A stretch of 21,460 bases of DNA, from NCBI GenBank assembly GCA_027080125.1, contig JALWSW010000116.1:1-21460 (forward strand), read 5' to 3'. Below the pieces are notes generated by a model. It had not been told where the DNA came from, searched no databases, and saw only the letters and a list, made by a program, of their open reading frames with translations. Below, piece by piece: positions 1 through 8,052 of this stretch (position 1 is the first letter of the stretch; every line of letters begins with the position of its first letter). Source of the DNA: Campylobacterales bacterium (GTDB lineage: Bacteria; Campylobacterota_A; Desulfurellia; JAADFJ01). Made by a program: the position numbers and the translations under genes.

Positions 1-2
1 CC

Positions 3-1322
3 GGAAATGTTGATACATTTGGGGTCGGAGCCAAAGCCACTGCGCTTGGCGGAGCGTTTGCCGCAAAGGCTGATGATTTTTCGGCAATGTACTATAATCC
101 GGCAGGATTGGTCCAGATAAAGCGTCCCGAAGTCTCTCTGGGAGCATCCTTTATCGTACCTAACCTCAACCAATCTGTAAGTTTCAAAAACAATCAGCCG
201 CTTACAGGCAGCAAAGATTCAGGCTCAACCTCCACCAACGACGGGTCACCTTTGCTTATTGCGCCTGCAGGAGGTATTGTTTATCCGACTACAATTGCCG
301 GAAGACCGGTTGCTTTCGGTATAGGAAGCTATGTTCCGTTTGGAATGAAATTAAAGTGGAGCGCAAATCCTGCGGCAAATCTCGGGGCATATAACGGATA
401 CAAGGTGTGGTACAGCAGATTTGTATATGCTGCGCCGACGGTTTCGGTTGCTCTAACCGACAAACTGCTTGTGGGAGCAGGTCTGGAATTCGGAAAATCG
501 CGCTCGGGAGTGATACGTGATATCTATTTGAGTCCTGAATTACAGGCATTAGCTATTGCAGGTCATAGTCCGTTGGCAAACTATATCGGAGGATCTGTCA
601 GATCGGATTTCAAAGATCATGCAAACTGGTCATTTAATATAGGCATGATCTATAAATTTACACCAAAACTGCAGGTTGGTTTGACCTATAGAGGCAAAAC
701 CACAACAAAATTCTCAGGTCCAACCGATTTTCTTGATTCGAGCGGTAGGGTAATAGACAGCGCTACCGGAAGTGTGAGCATTGATCATCCTGAGCAGATA
801 CAAGGGGGAATATATTATCAATTTACACCGAGATTCTCAGGCGAGGTGGATCTTGTATGGACTCATTGGTCAAGGATAAAAAGCTATACTGTAACCTGGA
901 ACAAGACACCCGAGCTGCTTCAGATTGAAGGTAAAACAAACGAGACCTTTGTGCGAAACTGGAAGAACACTACGCAGCTGAAATTTGGCGCATCCTATAT
1001 ATTGTCCAAAAAGATTACCTTGCGCGGCGGATTTTATTATGATCCTACCCCTATAACCGATGAAGGTTTTGATATGGCATGGCCTGATGCAAATAAAATA
1101 TCGATATCTGCGGGCGCGGGAATAAAGCTTTCCAAACATTTCAAACTTGATCTTGCCTATCAATTTATGTTTACCAAGGGAAGCAGAAATTTGCCGATGG
1201 GCACAAGCAACAATCTTAACTCAAGCTATGGCTCTGATGCATTGGGTGAGAATCCGCAAGCATCCGCAAAAGGCAAAGGGGTAATAAACAATGCAGCTAT
1301 GACGATGACATATGAATTTTAA
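3..1322 (+). CDS. FadL/OmpP1/TodX-family outer-membrane transport protein (5' partial)
   Basis: Outer-membrane beta-barrel of the FadL family, which lets long-chain fatty acids, aromatic hydrocarbons and other hydrophobic compounds cross the outer membrane. The reading frame is open from base 3, so the signal peptide and the first few mature residues lie upstream of the window; the ATG at 87 is internal. The visible N-terminus has the family hallmark GAKATALGGAF, then ADDFSAMYYNPAGL, the conserved NPAGL hatch motif. About 440 residues are visible, close to the usual mature length. The chain alternates polar and aromatic residues as in beta strands and ends MTMTYEF, with the terminal Phe typical of BAM substrates. 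It lies 9 nt before a thioesterase gene and heads a CoA-ester catabolic operon, which suggests it imports that pathway's substrate. The family is clear; the substrate is unknown. Confidence 0.9.
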   Translation, partial: GNVDTFGVGAKATALGGAFAAKADDFSAMYYNPAGLVQIKRPEVSLGASFIVPNLNQSVSFKNNQPLTGSKDSGSTSTNDGSPLLIAPAGGIVYPTTIAGRPVAFGIGSYVPFGMKLKWSANPAANLGAYNGYKVWYSRFVYAAPTVSVALTDKLLVGAGLEFGKSRSGVIRDIYLSPELQALAIAGHSPLANYIGGSVRSDFKDHANWSFNIGMIYKFTPKLQVGLTYRGKTTTKFSGPTDFLDSSGRVIDSATGSVSIDHPEQIQGGIYYQFTPRFSGEVDLVWTHWSRIKSYTVTWNKTPELLQIEGKTNETFVRNWKNTTQLKFGASYILSKKITLRGGFYYDPTPITDEGFDMAWPDANKISISAGAGIKLSKHFKLDLAYQFMFTKGSRNLPMGTSNNLNSSYGSDALGENPQASAKGKGVINNAAMTMTYEF

Positions 1323-1331
1323 AGAAGGGTT

Positions 1332-1748
1332 ATGAAAAATCGAATAAGTGAGCAGATACAGATCAGATTTCGCGACACCGATGCGATGGGCCATGTCAAT
1401 AATGCTGTGTATATTACCTACTTTGAAATGGTTCGAATTAAGCTGTTTAAAGAGATATTTGGCTGGGACAGCAGTTATAGGATGTTGAACACAGCGCCTG
1501 TTATAGCCGCTATGAACAGCTGCAACTATAGGGTGCCTCTTTTTATAGGCACAAAAGTGAAAGCACAATGCTGCGTATCTAAGATAGGAAAAAAAAGTTT
1601 CACTATATTTACAGAGATTATTGGAGAAGATGGCACTGTATATGCAGATGGCCAAACCGTTATTGTTTTTTATGACTACAGCCTGGAAAAGTCGATTGAT
1701 ATTCCTCAAAAATATAGAACGGCTTTAGAGAGATTTACCTGCAAATAG
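1332..1748 (+). CDS. acyl-CoA thioesterase, 4HBT/YbgC hotdog family
   Basis: 138-residue single hotdog-fold protein, the normal length for the 4-hydroxybenzoyl-CoA thioesterase/YbgC family, which hydrolyses acyl- or aroyl-CoA to free acid and CoA in the cytoplasm. The signature is near the N-terminus: IRFRDTDAMGHVNNAVYITYFE, split here as RFRDTDAMGHVNN followed by AVYITYFE. D17 lies where the catalytic Asp of the family sits. The ATG at 1332 has an AGAAGGG ribosome-binding site just after the FadL stop codon, 9 nt away, so the two are co-transcribed. In this operon it may recycle CoA or remove dead-end CoA esters. The substrate cannot be told from sequence. Confidence 0.85.
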   Translation: MKNRISEQIQIRFRDTDAMGHVNNAVYITYFEMVRIKLFKEIFGWDSSYRMLNTAPVIAAMNSCNYRVPLFIGTKVKAQCCVSKIGKKSFTIFTEIIGEDGTVYADGQTVIVFYDYSLEKSIDIPQKYRTALERFTCK

Positions 1749-1779
1749 ATGTTCGGGTATTTATGTTGAAAGAGAAAGA

Positions 1780-3072
1780 ATGATCGATGATAAAATGAAA
1801 GAAATTATGGCAAAACGGGAAGCGCTTGCCGGGATCAGGGTTTTGGATATTACCAGAATCATATATGGTCCCTGGGCTTCTACGCTCTTGTCGGTTATGG
1901 GTGCGGAGGTCGTACATGTGGAAATGCCCGGAGCCGGTGATGTCCTCATAAGGGCGGTGAGTCCGGGAGGCGTTTTTCCAAACAATATTTCTCCCGGTAT
2001 GATTTGCTGCAATGCCAACAAGTATTATGCCGCAATAGACATGCACAAACCGGAGGGTATCGATCTTATCAAAAAGCTCGCCGCAAAATCAGATGTAGTG
2101 ATGGAAAACTTCAAAGCCGGAACATTCGACAGGTGGGGCATTGGCTACAGGCAACTAAGCAAAATTAATCCAAAGCTAATCTATGTTAGTATGCAGGGCT
2201 TTGGCAATTGGGGGGGAATGGCAGGCAGACCAAGCTATGATGCATATGCGCAGGGAATTACCGGTCTTGCGGGAATATCCGGTTTTCCCGAGGGCCTTCC
2301 GATAAAATCGCAGGCATGGATAGGCGATTATTTGTCAGGAACTATGGCCGCCTTTCTGACGCTTACTGCCCTTCATTATCGAAAAAGAAGCGGTAAGGGG
2401 CAGTTTATTGATCTGGCGCAATCGGAAGTGCTGCTCAGATCGATGGACTGGACATGGATCTATCAAAGCCATACCGGCAAAAAGAGAAAACGTTCCGGAA
2501 ACTACGATATGGCTGTTGTTCCTTCTTTGATTGCAAGATCAAAAGACGGATTTGTCTCAATAGGCGCTTTTGCAAAAGCAGAGTTTAACCGATTGTGCGA
2601 TGCAATGGCTGATAGCGAGCTAAAAAAATATACGTCGTTTGAGAAACGCTTCAAAAATGCTGATCTAATTTATAAAAAGATAGAGGGTTGGGTTGCAAAA
2701 CTTAAAACAGATGAGATTATAAATTTAGGTAAAAAGTTCGGATTTTCCGCTCATCCGGTTATGAATTCTGAAACAATTTTTAAAGACAGAAAATTTAATA
2801 ATCGCAAAACCGTTTGGAAATTCAAAGACCCTGTATATGGAGATGTTGCCTATCCCAATCCGTTGCATCTGGATAAAACGCCGGGTCGTATTAGATGGTC
2901 GATGCGTCCGGTCGGATTTGACAATGAATATGTTTTAAAGCAGATATTGGGTTTTGATGATGATAAAATAGAAAAATTGTATAAAAATAATGTCATAGGC
3001 AAATGGGATAAAAAATTTCCCTTCAGCAGCCCTCCTAAAGATTGGGATGGCAAGCAAGGAGTAATTTTATAA
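1780..3072 (+). CDS. family III (CaiB/BaiF-type) CoA-transferase, first of pair
   Basis: 430-residue class III CoA-transferase, a family that moves CoA between acids (oxalate/formate, carnitine, benzylsuccinate/succinate) through an aspartyl-CoA mixed anhydride. The N-terminus has the family pattern LAGIRVLDITRIIYGPWAS followed by MGAEVVHVEMPGAGD. The catalytic Asp appears to be D154 in RPSYDAYAQGITG. A substrate-domain stretch, GKGQFIDLAQSEVLLR, follows. The ATG at 1780 is preceded by a purine-rich AGAGAAAG; no better start is visible. The gene abuts a second, diverged family III transferase with a TAATG junction. Such pairs can form heteromers, as in succinyl-CoA:benzylsuccinate CoA-transferase BbsEF. 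That substrate assignment is inference only. Confidence 0.88.
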   Translation: MIDDKMKEIMAKREALAGIRVLDITRIIYGPWASTLLSVMGAEVVHVEMPGAGDVLIRAVSPGGVFPNNISPGMICCNANKYYAAIDMHKPEGIDLIKKLAAKSDVVMENFKAGTFDRWGIGYRQLSKINPKLIYVSMQGFGNWGGMAGRPSYDAYAQGITGLAGISGFPEGLPIKSQAWIGDYLSGTMAAFLTLTALHYRKRSGKGQFIDLAQSEVLLRSMDWTWIYQSHTGKKRKRSGNYDMAVVPSLIARSKDGFVSIGAFAKAEFNRLCDAMADSELKKYTSFEKRFKNADLIYKKIEGWVAKLKTDEIINLGKKFGFSAHPVMNSETIFKDRKFNNRKTVWKFKDPVYGDVAYPNPLHLDKTPGRIRWSMRPVGFDNEYVLKQILGFDDDKIEKLYKNNVIGKWDKKFPFSSPPKDWDGKQGVIL

Positions 3073-4379
3073 TGGAGAAATGGAGCGAGTGGGCAAAAGA
3101 GCATACCGGTTATGAAGAATCGCTTGGCAAAGCTCAGCCGTTGGATGATATTAAGGTTTTGGATCTCAGCTACGGAAGTTTTGCAGGGCTTTTTGCATCT
3201 TCTTTGCTTGCTGAGATGGGAGCTGAGGTTGTGAGGGTCGAGCCTCCCGGAGGCGATATAGCCAGGCAGATGAGTCCTGAGGGAATAAAGATAAACGGAA
3301 CGGGACTTGCCTATATTGTAGAGGGCAGAAATAAATACAGCATTACTCTTGATATAACAAAGTCTAAGGGATTGGCAATTCTCAAAGAACTGCTGCCAAA
3401 GTTTGATGTTTTGATTGAGACATTTCCTTCCGGTTTTCTTGAAAGCTTAGGGCTTGGCGGCAAAGAGATTGAAAAGATTAACCCGAACATGATATATTGT
3501 CCTATAAACGGTTCGGTGCACTCTGAAAATTGCTCAGACAATCCGGCTGAAAGGCTTGATTATGACATTACGGCTCAGGCATTGAGCGGGTTTGTCTGGA
3601 TGAACGGATTGCCTGAGGATTATACGGAATTTCCGGAGAATACCCGCGTTCCAACCAGAATGGGAAATTGGATGGGATGGTATGCCGGGGGCATGATGGC
3701 TGCTTTTTCCATAATGAGTGCGTTAATTTACAGGGATTCCGAGCAGGAAGGTCAGGCTATGGATATAAGTCCTGACGAATCGCTTATGGCGCTTAATAAT
3801 TATGCGATTCATTATTATTATTTGACAGGCAATGTTATAAATCGTGTCGGGAACTTTGAACCTGCGGCATATGCATATAACTATTTTCAGGCAAAGGATG
3901 GGATGGTTTTTATAGCCGGATATGTTGATCAGAACTGGAAAGCGCTTTGCAGCATAATTGGCAGAGACGATCTTGTGAAAAAATATCCGACAACAAAAGA
4001 GCGCACCGATCCTAAAAATTTTATTCCGATGACAAAAGAAATAGAAAAGTTTACAAAGCGGAAAACCCGCAATGAGATAGCAAAGTTATGGCTTAACTAT
4101 AAAGGAGCAGGAGTTACGGTTGCAGGAGAGATATTGGAACCTGACGAGGCGATGAAAATCGATCACTGGTATGAAAGAAGAGCTTTGATTTGCTTGAGTG
4201 ATAAGGATTTTGGAAAATTTACAATGCAGGGTATTCCTGCAAAAATGAGCGGATCATCTCTGAGCATAAAATGGATATGCAGAGATCCCGGCGAGGATAA
4301 CGAATTTATCTATTCCAAATTTCTGGGTTATGACAGAGATATTCTTGAAGAGCTGTCCAAAGAGGGCGTTATAGTATAG
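3072..4379 (+). CDS. family III (CaiB/BaiF-type) CoA-transferase, second of pair
   Basis: 435 residues from the ATG at 3072, chosen because it overlaps the previous stop (TAATG) and has AAGGAG at 3056-3061, 10 nt upstream. An in-frame ATG at 3042 lies inside the preceding gene and lacks this support. Family features are DIKVLDLSYGSFAGLFASS, MGAEVVRVEPPGGD and a probable catalytic D165 in LDYDITAQALSGF. Both members of the pair therefore keep the aspartate, unlike an active/inactive arrangement. The central part is rich in aromatic residues (NYAIHYYYLTGN). It probably works with its neighbour in activating an acid with CoA from a donor such as succinyl-CoA. The pairing is inferred from adjacency; the substrate is unknown. 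Confidence 0.87.
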   Translation: MEKWSEWAKEHTGYEESLGKAQPLDDIKVLDLSYGSFAGLFASSLLAEMGAEVVRVEPPGGDIARQMSPEGIKINGTGLAYIVEGRNKYSITLDITKSKGLAILKELLPKFDVLIETFPSGFLESLGLGGKEIEKINPNMIYCPINGSVHSENCSDNPAERLDYDITAQALSGFVWMNGLPEDYTEFPENTRVPTRMGNWMGWYAGGMMAAFSIMSALIYRDSEQEGQAMDISPDESLMALNNYAIHYYYLTGNVINRVGNFEPAAYAYNYFQAKDGMVFIAGYVDQNWKALCSIIGRDDLVKKYPTTKERTDPKNFIPMTKEIEKFTKRKTRNEIAKLWLNYKGAGVTVAGEILEPDEAMKIDHWYERRALICLSDKDFGKFTMQGIPAKMSGSSLSIKWICRDPGEDNEFIYSKFLGYDRDILEELSKEGVIV

Positions 4380-4428
4380 ATAACTTTTAAATATATAAGA
4401 ATATGAAAAAATATTCATGGAGGTAACA

Positions 4429-4458
4429 ATGAAATGTTCGTTTAGGAGGGAAGGATGA
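4429..4458 (+). other. possible 9-codon leader peptide coupled to etfB
   Basis: In the 75-nt gap before etfB, an ATG at 4429 follows a strong GGAGG (4419-4423) at 5-nt spacing. It opens the short frame MKCSFRREG, whose TGA (4456-4458) overlaps the etfB ATG as ATGA. The etfB ribosome-binding site AGGAGGGAAGG lies inside this frame. A small inverted repeat, GAATAT-N6-ATATTC (4399-4416), sits just upstream. This may be a translational-coupling mini-gene or just chance in a purine-rich leader. It is too short to judge coding potential. Confidence 0.3.
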
Positions 4459-5207
4459 GAATAGCTGTACTGGCCAAGGTGGTAAGTGATTACGAAATTC
4501 CGTCATCGGACTTTGAGCTTGATGGCAACCGAATAAAGGATCGTTATAACAAAATGATAGGGTTATACGACGAACATGCCATCGAACTTGCAATTCAGGT
4601 TGCCGAAAAATCCGGCGCTCAGGTAGAGATAATCAGCTACGGTGACAAATCTGATGTTGCAATATTGAGAAAGGCGCTTGCTATGGGCGCGAATTCTCTA
4701 ACCTTGATCGAGGGAAAAAACGATGATCCGTTTGCTATTGCGTCTGAATGCGCAAAGGTTATTAAAGAAAAGAAGTATGATCTTATCCTTGCGGGGCGGC
4801 AGTCTTCTGATCTTGAACGCGGGGTTGTTCCGGCGCTGGTGGCGAGCATGCTTGATTTTCCCTATATTCCGATAGTAAAGCAGATCAGCGTCAATGGAGA
4901 TGAGCTCGAACTCATCAAGCAGATAAAAGGCGGAACGCTGAAACTGAAGGCAAAGATGCCTATAGTGTTGTCGATTACCGATGATCCTACAAATGTGCCA
5001 AGAATTCCGGCAGTTCGAGGAATTCTTCAGGCAAAAAGAAAACCGGTTGAACAGTTGAGCTCAGATTCTACAGAAGGTTCCGGCATTAAAGAGATTTCGG
5101 TTGAAATTCCGAATATCGAGTATAAATGTGAAATTTTGCCATCTGATGATATTAACGAAGCAGCCGACCTGCTTGTGGAAAATCTGAAAAAGGAGCATCT
5201 ATTATGA
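4455..5207 (+). CDS. etfB: electron transfer flavoprotein beta subunit
   Basis: 250-residue EtfB, the adenine-nucleotide-binding subunit of the EtfAB heterodimer that takes electrons from acyl-CoA dehydrogenases. The family pattern is present: MRIAVLAKVVSDYE at the N-terminus, DEHAIELAIQVAEKSG, then LRKALAMGANSLTLIEG, and AGRQSSDLERGVVPALVASMLDFP in place of the common GKQAIDGD...GQVGPMLAE. The changes in this last segment suggest a branch away from the housekeeping beta-oxidation ETF. The ATG at 4455 has AGGAGGGAAGG directly upstream. The stop overlaps etfA as ATGA, giving translational coupling. No partner dehydrogenase is encoded in the visible operon. Confidence 0.93.
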   Translation: MRIAVLAKVVSDYEIPSSDFELDGNRIKDRYNKMIGLYDEHAIELAIQVAEKSGAQVEIISYGDKSDVAILRKALAMGANSLTLIEGKNDDPFAIASECAKVIKEKKYDLILAGRQSSDLERGVVPALVASMLDFPYIPIVKQISVNGDELELIKQIKGGTLKLKAKMPIVLSITDDPTNVPRIPAVRGILQAKRKPVEQLSSDSTEGSGIKEISVEIPNIEYKCEILPSDDINEAADLLVENLKKEHLL

Positions 5208-6094
5208 AGGCATTAGTTATAAGTTCTGATAATCCGAAAAGGCTGGGAGAATTGAAAACCGTTGCGGGCAGACTATGCGAGGCGCATGAAGCTGTCGTAA
5301 TTACAGATAAAAACAGTGTTGCGGGTTCATGGGAAAAGGCATGGGTAACAACAGAAACCTTAGGAGCGAATCTGACCGATTCCGTGCTGGCTTTGGCAAG
5401 TGGCTTTGACTATATAATATCATCAGGCGACATAGGTATTTCAATTCTGCCTGAGATTGCATACAGACTTGGAGCGTCTTTGGCAACCGAGATTACAGAT
5501 GTTCAAAAAGAGAATGATCGTATCATACTGACTCATCCGGTATATGGCGGCAAGGCTGTTGCCAAGTATGAGTCCAATAAAGACAAGGTATGCATCTCTC
5601 TCAGGGAAAATTATTTTGACCCTGATGCGCTTGAGGGTAGCACCGATGCGGAGAATCTTCCTCTTAAAGAAAGTAAAGTTGAGCTGTTGGAAGCAGATAT
5701 GGAAAAAGCCGAGGGCATCGCTTTGGAGGATGCACCGGTTGTTGTATCCGGCGGAAGAGGCATCGGAGGACCTGATGGATTTAACGATCTTTCCAGGCTT
5801 GCAAAACTCTTTGAAGGCACAATTGGTGCGTCAAGGGCAGCAGTCGATGCCGGTTGGGTGCCAAACAGCATGCAGGTAGGGCAAACCGGAACGATTGTGG
5901 CGCCTGATCTGTATATCGCAGTCGGAATCAGCGGAGCAAGCCAGCATCTGGCGGGAATTACCAATGCAAAGATCGTTGTGGCGGTGAATAAAGATGAGGA
6001 AGCGCCAATATTTAAAAGAGCCAGATACGGTATTGTGGCCGATTGGAAAAAATTTATACCTGCATTCACAGAGAAAATTGAGCAACTCAAATGA
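5204..6094 (+). CDS. etfA: electron transfer flavoprotein alpha subunit
   Basis: 296-residue EtfA, slightly shorter than the usual 310-330. It carries the FAD that shuttles electrons between dehydrogenase and membrane acceptor. The C-terminal FAD domain is textbook: SGGRGIGGPDGF around R185, then IGASRAAVDAGWVPNSMQVGQTG, APDLYIAVGISGASQHLAG (usual SGAIQH) and AVNKDEEAPIFKRARYGIV. The N-terminal half is the weakly conserved alpha/beta domain. No ferredoxin-like N-terminal extension is present, so nothing here points to an electron-bifurcating fusion. The start overlaps the etfB stop and the stop overlaps the thiolase start, both as ATGA, so the three genes are translationally coupled. Confidence 0.95.
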   Translation: MKALVISSDNPKRLGELKTVAGRLCEAHEAVVITDKNSVAGSWEKAWVTTETLGANLTDSVLALASGFDYIISSGDIGISILPEIAYRLGASLATEITDVQKENDRIILTHPVYGGKAVAKYESNKDKVCISLRENYFDPDALEGSTDAENLPLKESKVELLEADMEKAEGIALEDAPVVVSGGRGIGGPDGFNDLSRLAKLFEGTIGASRAAVDAGWVPNSMQVGQTGTIVAPDLYIAVGISGASQHLAGITNAKIVVAVNKDEEAPIFKRARYGIVADWKKFIPAFTEKIEQLK

Positions 6095-7272
6095 AAGAGG
6101 TTGTAATTTTAGATGGCATAAGGACACCCTTTGGTAATTTCGGCGGAGCCTTGAAAAACTTTTCGGCGACCGATCTGGGTGTTATCGCTGCAAAGGGTTT
6201 GTTTGACAAACTGAATTTTCCACTGGATAAGATAAATCATGTCGTGTTTGGAAATGTCATACAGAGCTCGAAAGATGCAATCTATCTTGCAAGACATATC
6301 GGTCTTAAAAGCGGAGTCCCGATTGAGACACCGGCTCTAACGCTTAACCGTCTTTGCGGCTCAGGCTTTGAGGCTATAATCGAGGCTGCCAGACAGATAA
6401 TGATCGGTGAATCCGATGTTGTGCTGGCAGGAGGCACCGAATCGATGAGCCAGGTGCCCTATTGCTTGAGAGATGCCCGTTTCGGAAAGATGCGGCTTGG
6501 AGGAAATCTGCCGCTTGAGGATTATCTCTGGCAGTCTTTAACAGATACTTATACGGATTTGCCTATGGCTCTGACCGCAGAAAATATTGCACAAAAAGAT
6601 AAGATAGACAGAGACGAAGTTGATAACTGGGCATATATCAGCCAGCAAAGGGCAGCTAAAGCTGTCAAATCCGGCAGATTGGACGAGGAGATTTTAGAAA
6701 TATATGACAAAAAGAGGATGAGAAAGCCGCTGAAAATCGATGAGCATATCAGATTTGATATTTCACGTAACGACCTGTCGAAACTTCCGCCTGCATTCAA
6801 AAAAGATGGCACAGTCACAGCAGGCAACGCCTCAGGAATTGTGGATGGAGCTGCTGTGGTTGTTGTGGCATCCTCAGAGTGGGCAAAGGCAAACGGATTT
6901 AATCCGATCGGAAAAATAATCTCATGGGGTATAAGCGGCGTTGATCCGTCATATATGGGTTTGGGTCCTGTGCCTTCGATGAAAATGGCTGCAAAAAATG
7001 CAGATATATCCATTGATGATTTTGATCTTATTGAGGTAAACGAAGCGTTTGCGTCTCAATTTCTTGGCGTTGCAAAAGAGCTTGATCTTGATCTTGAAAA
7101 GACAAATGTAAACGGAGGAGCTGTTGCGATAGGTCATCCGCTTGCGGCAACCGGTTCGAGGCTGATTATTACCGTTTTAAAGGAACTCAGGCGTCGTAAA
7201 AAGAACAAAGCCATTGTTTCGGCTTGCATCGGAGGAGGTCAGGGAACAGCAGTTGTTGTGGAGGCGATATGA
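6091..7272 (+). CDS. thiolase (acetyl-CoA C-acyltransferase family)
   Basis: 393-residue thiolase, full length, cleaving a 3-oxoacyl-CoA with CoA to acetyl-CoA or another acyl-CoA, or running the reverse condensation. The nucleophilic Cys is C89 in NRLCGSGFEAI, the catalytic His H349 in GGAVAIGHPLAATGSR, and the second Cys C379 in SACIGGGQGTAVVVE. The AGGTESMSQVPY segment and VNEAFASQF are also present. The start overlaps etfA and the stop overlaps the next gene, each as ATGA. It supplies the last step of the acyl-CoA route. Whether it prefers straight-chain, branched or aromatic oxoacyl-CoA cannot be told from these motifs. Confidence 0.95.
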   Translation: MKEVVILDGIRTPFGNFGGALKNFSATDLGVIAAKGLFDKLNFPLDKINHVVFGNVIQSSKDAIYLARHIGLKSGVPIETPALTLNRLCGSGFEAIIEAARQIMIGESDVVLAGGTESMSQVPYCLRDARFGKMRLGGNLPLEDYLWQSLTDTYTDLPMALTAENIAQKDKIDRDEVDNWAYISQQRAAKAVKSGRLDEEILEIYDKKRMRKPLKIDEHIRFDISRNDLSKLPPAFKKDGTVTAGNASGIVDGAAVVVVASSEWAKANGFNPIGKIISWGISGVDPSYMGLGPVPSMKMAAKNADISIDDFDLIEVNEAFASQFLGVAKELDLDLEKTNVNGGAVAIGHPLAATGSRLIITVLKELRRRKKNKAIVSACIGGGQGTAVVVEAI

Positions 7273-8051
7273 AAGGTTTGGCTGTTATCGCAACTCCAAG
7301 AGGCAACGGGAACAGCGAAATTGCGGCAAAAATTATACTTGATGCGGCAGGCTTTGAAGAGAAGGCGATTATCAATTTGTATGATCTTAGTATAAAACCG
7401 TGTACAGCATGCTACAAATGTCTTTTTCAGAAAGGATGCACGATAGACGATGATCTGGTATGGGCGCTGGAAAAGATTGACGAGGCAGACGGCCTTGCTT
7501 TTATCAGCAATACCTATTTTATGGGAATAAACGGAATGTGGAAGCTGTTTTCCGACAGAATGCTGCTTTTGAATCAATATAAAAATATCAAAGGCACCCC
7601 AAGCGTATTAATAGGAGTCTCAGGAATCAAGGGATGGGAAGGACTCACACTTTCCTCCCTTGCAGCGCTTAGCTTTACAATGGAGCTTGATGTAAGGGCA
7701 AAAGCTGACCTGATAGCTACACTTCCGGGTGAAATCGAGAATCAGAAAGAGCATCTGATAAAGATAGGCAAAATTTTATCCGGAGAGATTCAAAAAGAGC
7801 CCGACGGTGAGGAATTTTGCAGTTTTTGCGGTTCAAACTGCTTTAAGATGTCAAACGGAAAGGCTGTTTGCGCTATCTGCGGCAAGCCTATCAAGGAAGG
7901 AGAACCTGTGATTAAGTCAAGCTGGTCAGCTCACGGCGATTGGCTAAGAAAAAAGAAAAATGAATTTTTGGCAAGAAGAAAAGAGCTGCTGAGAATACAT
8001 AATCGATACAGTAAACTAAAATATAAAATTAAACCATACAGGGGGGATTAA
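7269..8051 (+). CDS. NAD(P)H-dependent FMN reductase/iron-sulfur flavoprotein with C-terminal zinc-ribbon-like tail
   Basis: 260 residues from the ATG at 7269, which overlaps the thiolase TGA (ATGA); an in-frame ATG at 7224 is inside the thiolase gene and is not used. The N-terminal ~175 residues are a flavodoxin-like domain with FMN phosphate loop TPRGNGNS and the compact C45-x2-C48-x2-C51-x5-C57 motif of archaeal/anaerobe Isf proteins, which bind a 4Fe-4S cluster next to FMN. After residue 180 comes a second cysteine cluster, C184-x2-C187-x3-C191 and C201-x2-C204, which resembles a zinc ribbon or rubredoxin-like knuckle. A strongly basic helical end follows. It is probably an electron carrier or reductase tied to the ETF/thiolase pathway. 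The partner and substrate are unknown. Confidence 0.82.
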   Translation: MKGLAVIATPRGNGNSEIAAKIILDAAGFEEKAIINLYDLSIKPCTACYKCLFQKGCTIDDDLVWALEKIDEADGLAFISNTYFMGINGMWKLFSDRMLLLNQYKNIKGTPSVLIGVSGIKGWEGLTLSSLAALSFTMELDVRAKADLIATLPGEIENQKEHLIKIGKILSGEIQKEPDGEEFCSFCGSNCFKMSNGKAVCAICGKPIKEGEPVIKSSWSAHGDWLRKKKNEFLARRKELLRIHNRYSKLKYKIKPYRGD

Positions 8052-8052
8052 G

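Noticed and set aside
1221..1709. 162-codon minus-strand frame opposite the FadL end and thioesterase
   Set aside because: Both plus-strand genes have clear family motifs, and the minus frame has none.
5611..6090. 159-codon minus-strand frame antisense to etfA
   Set aside because: It is a shadow of the strongly conserved EtfA FAD domain. Its Ala/Ser/Pro-rich composition comes from reverse reading of etfA codons, and no ribosome-binding site is visible.
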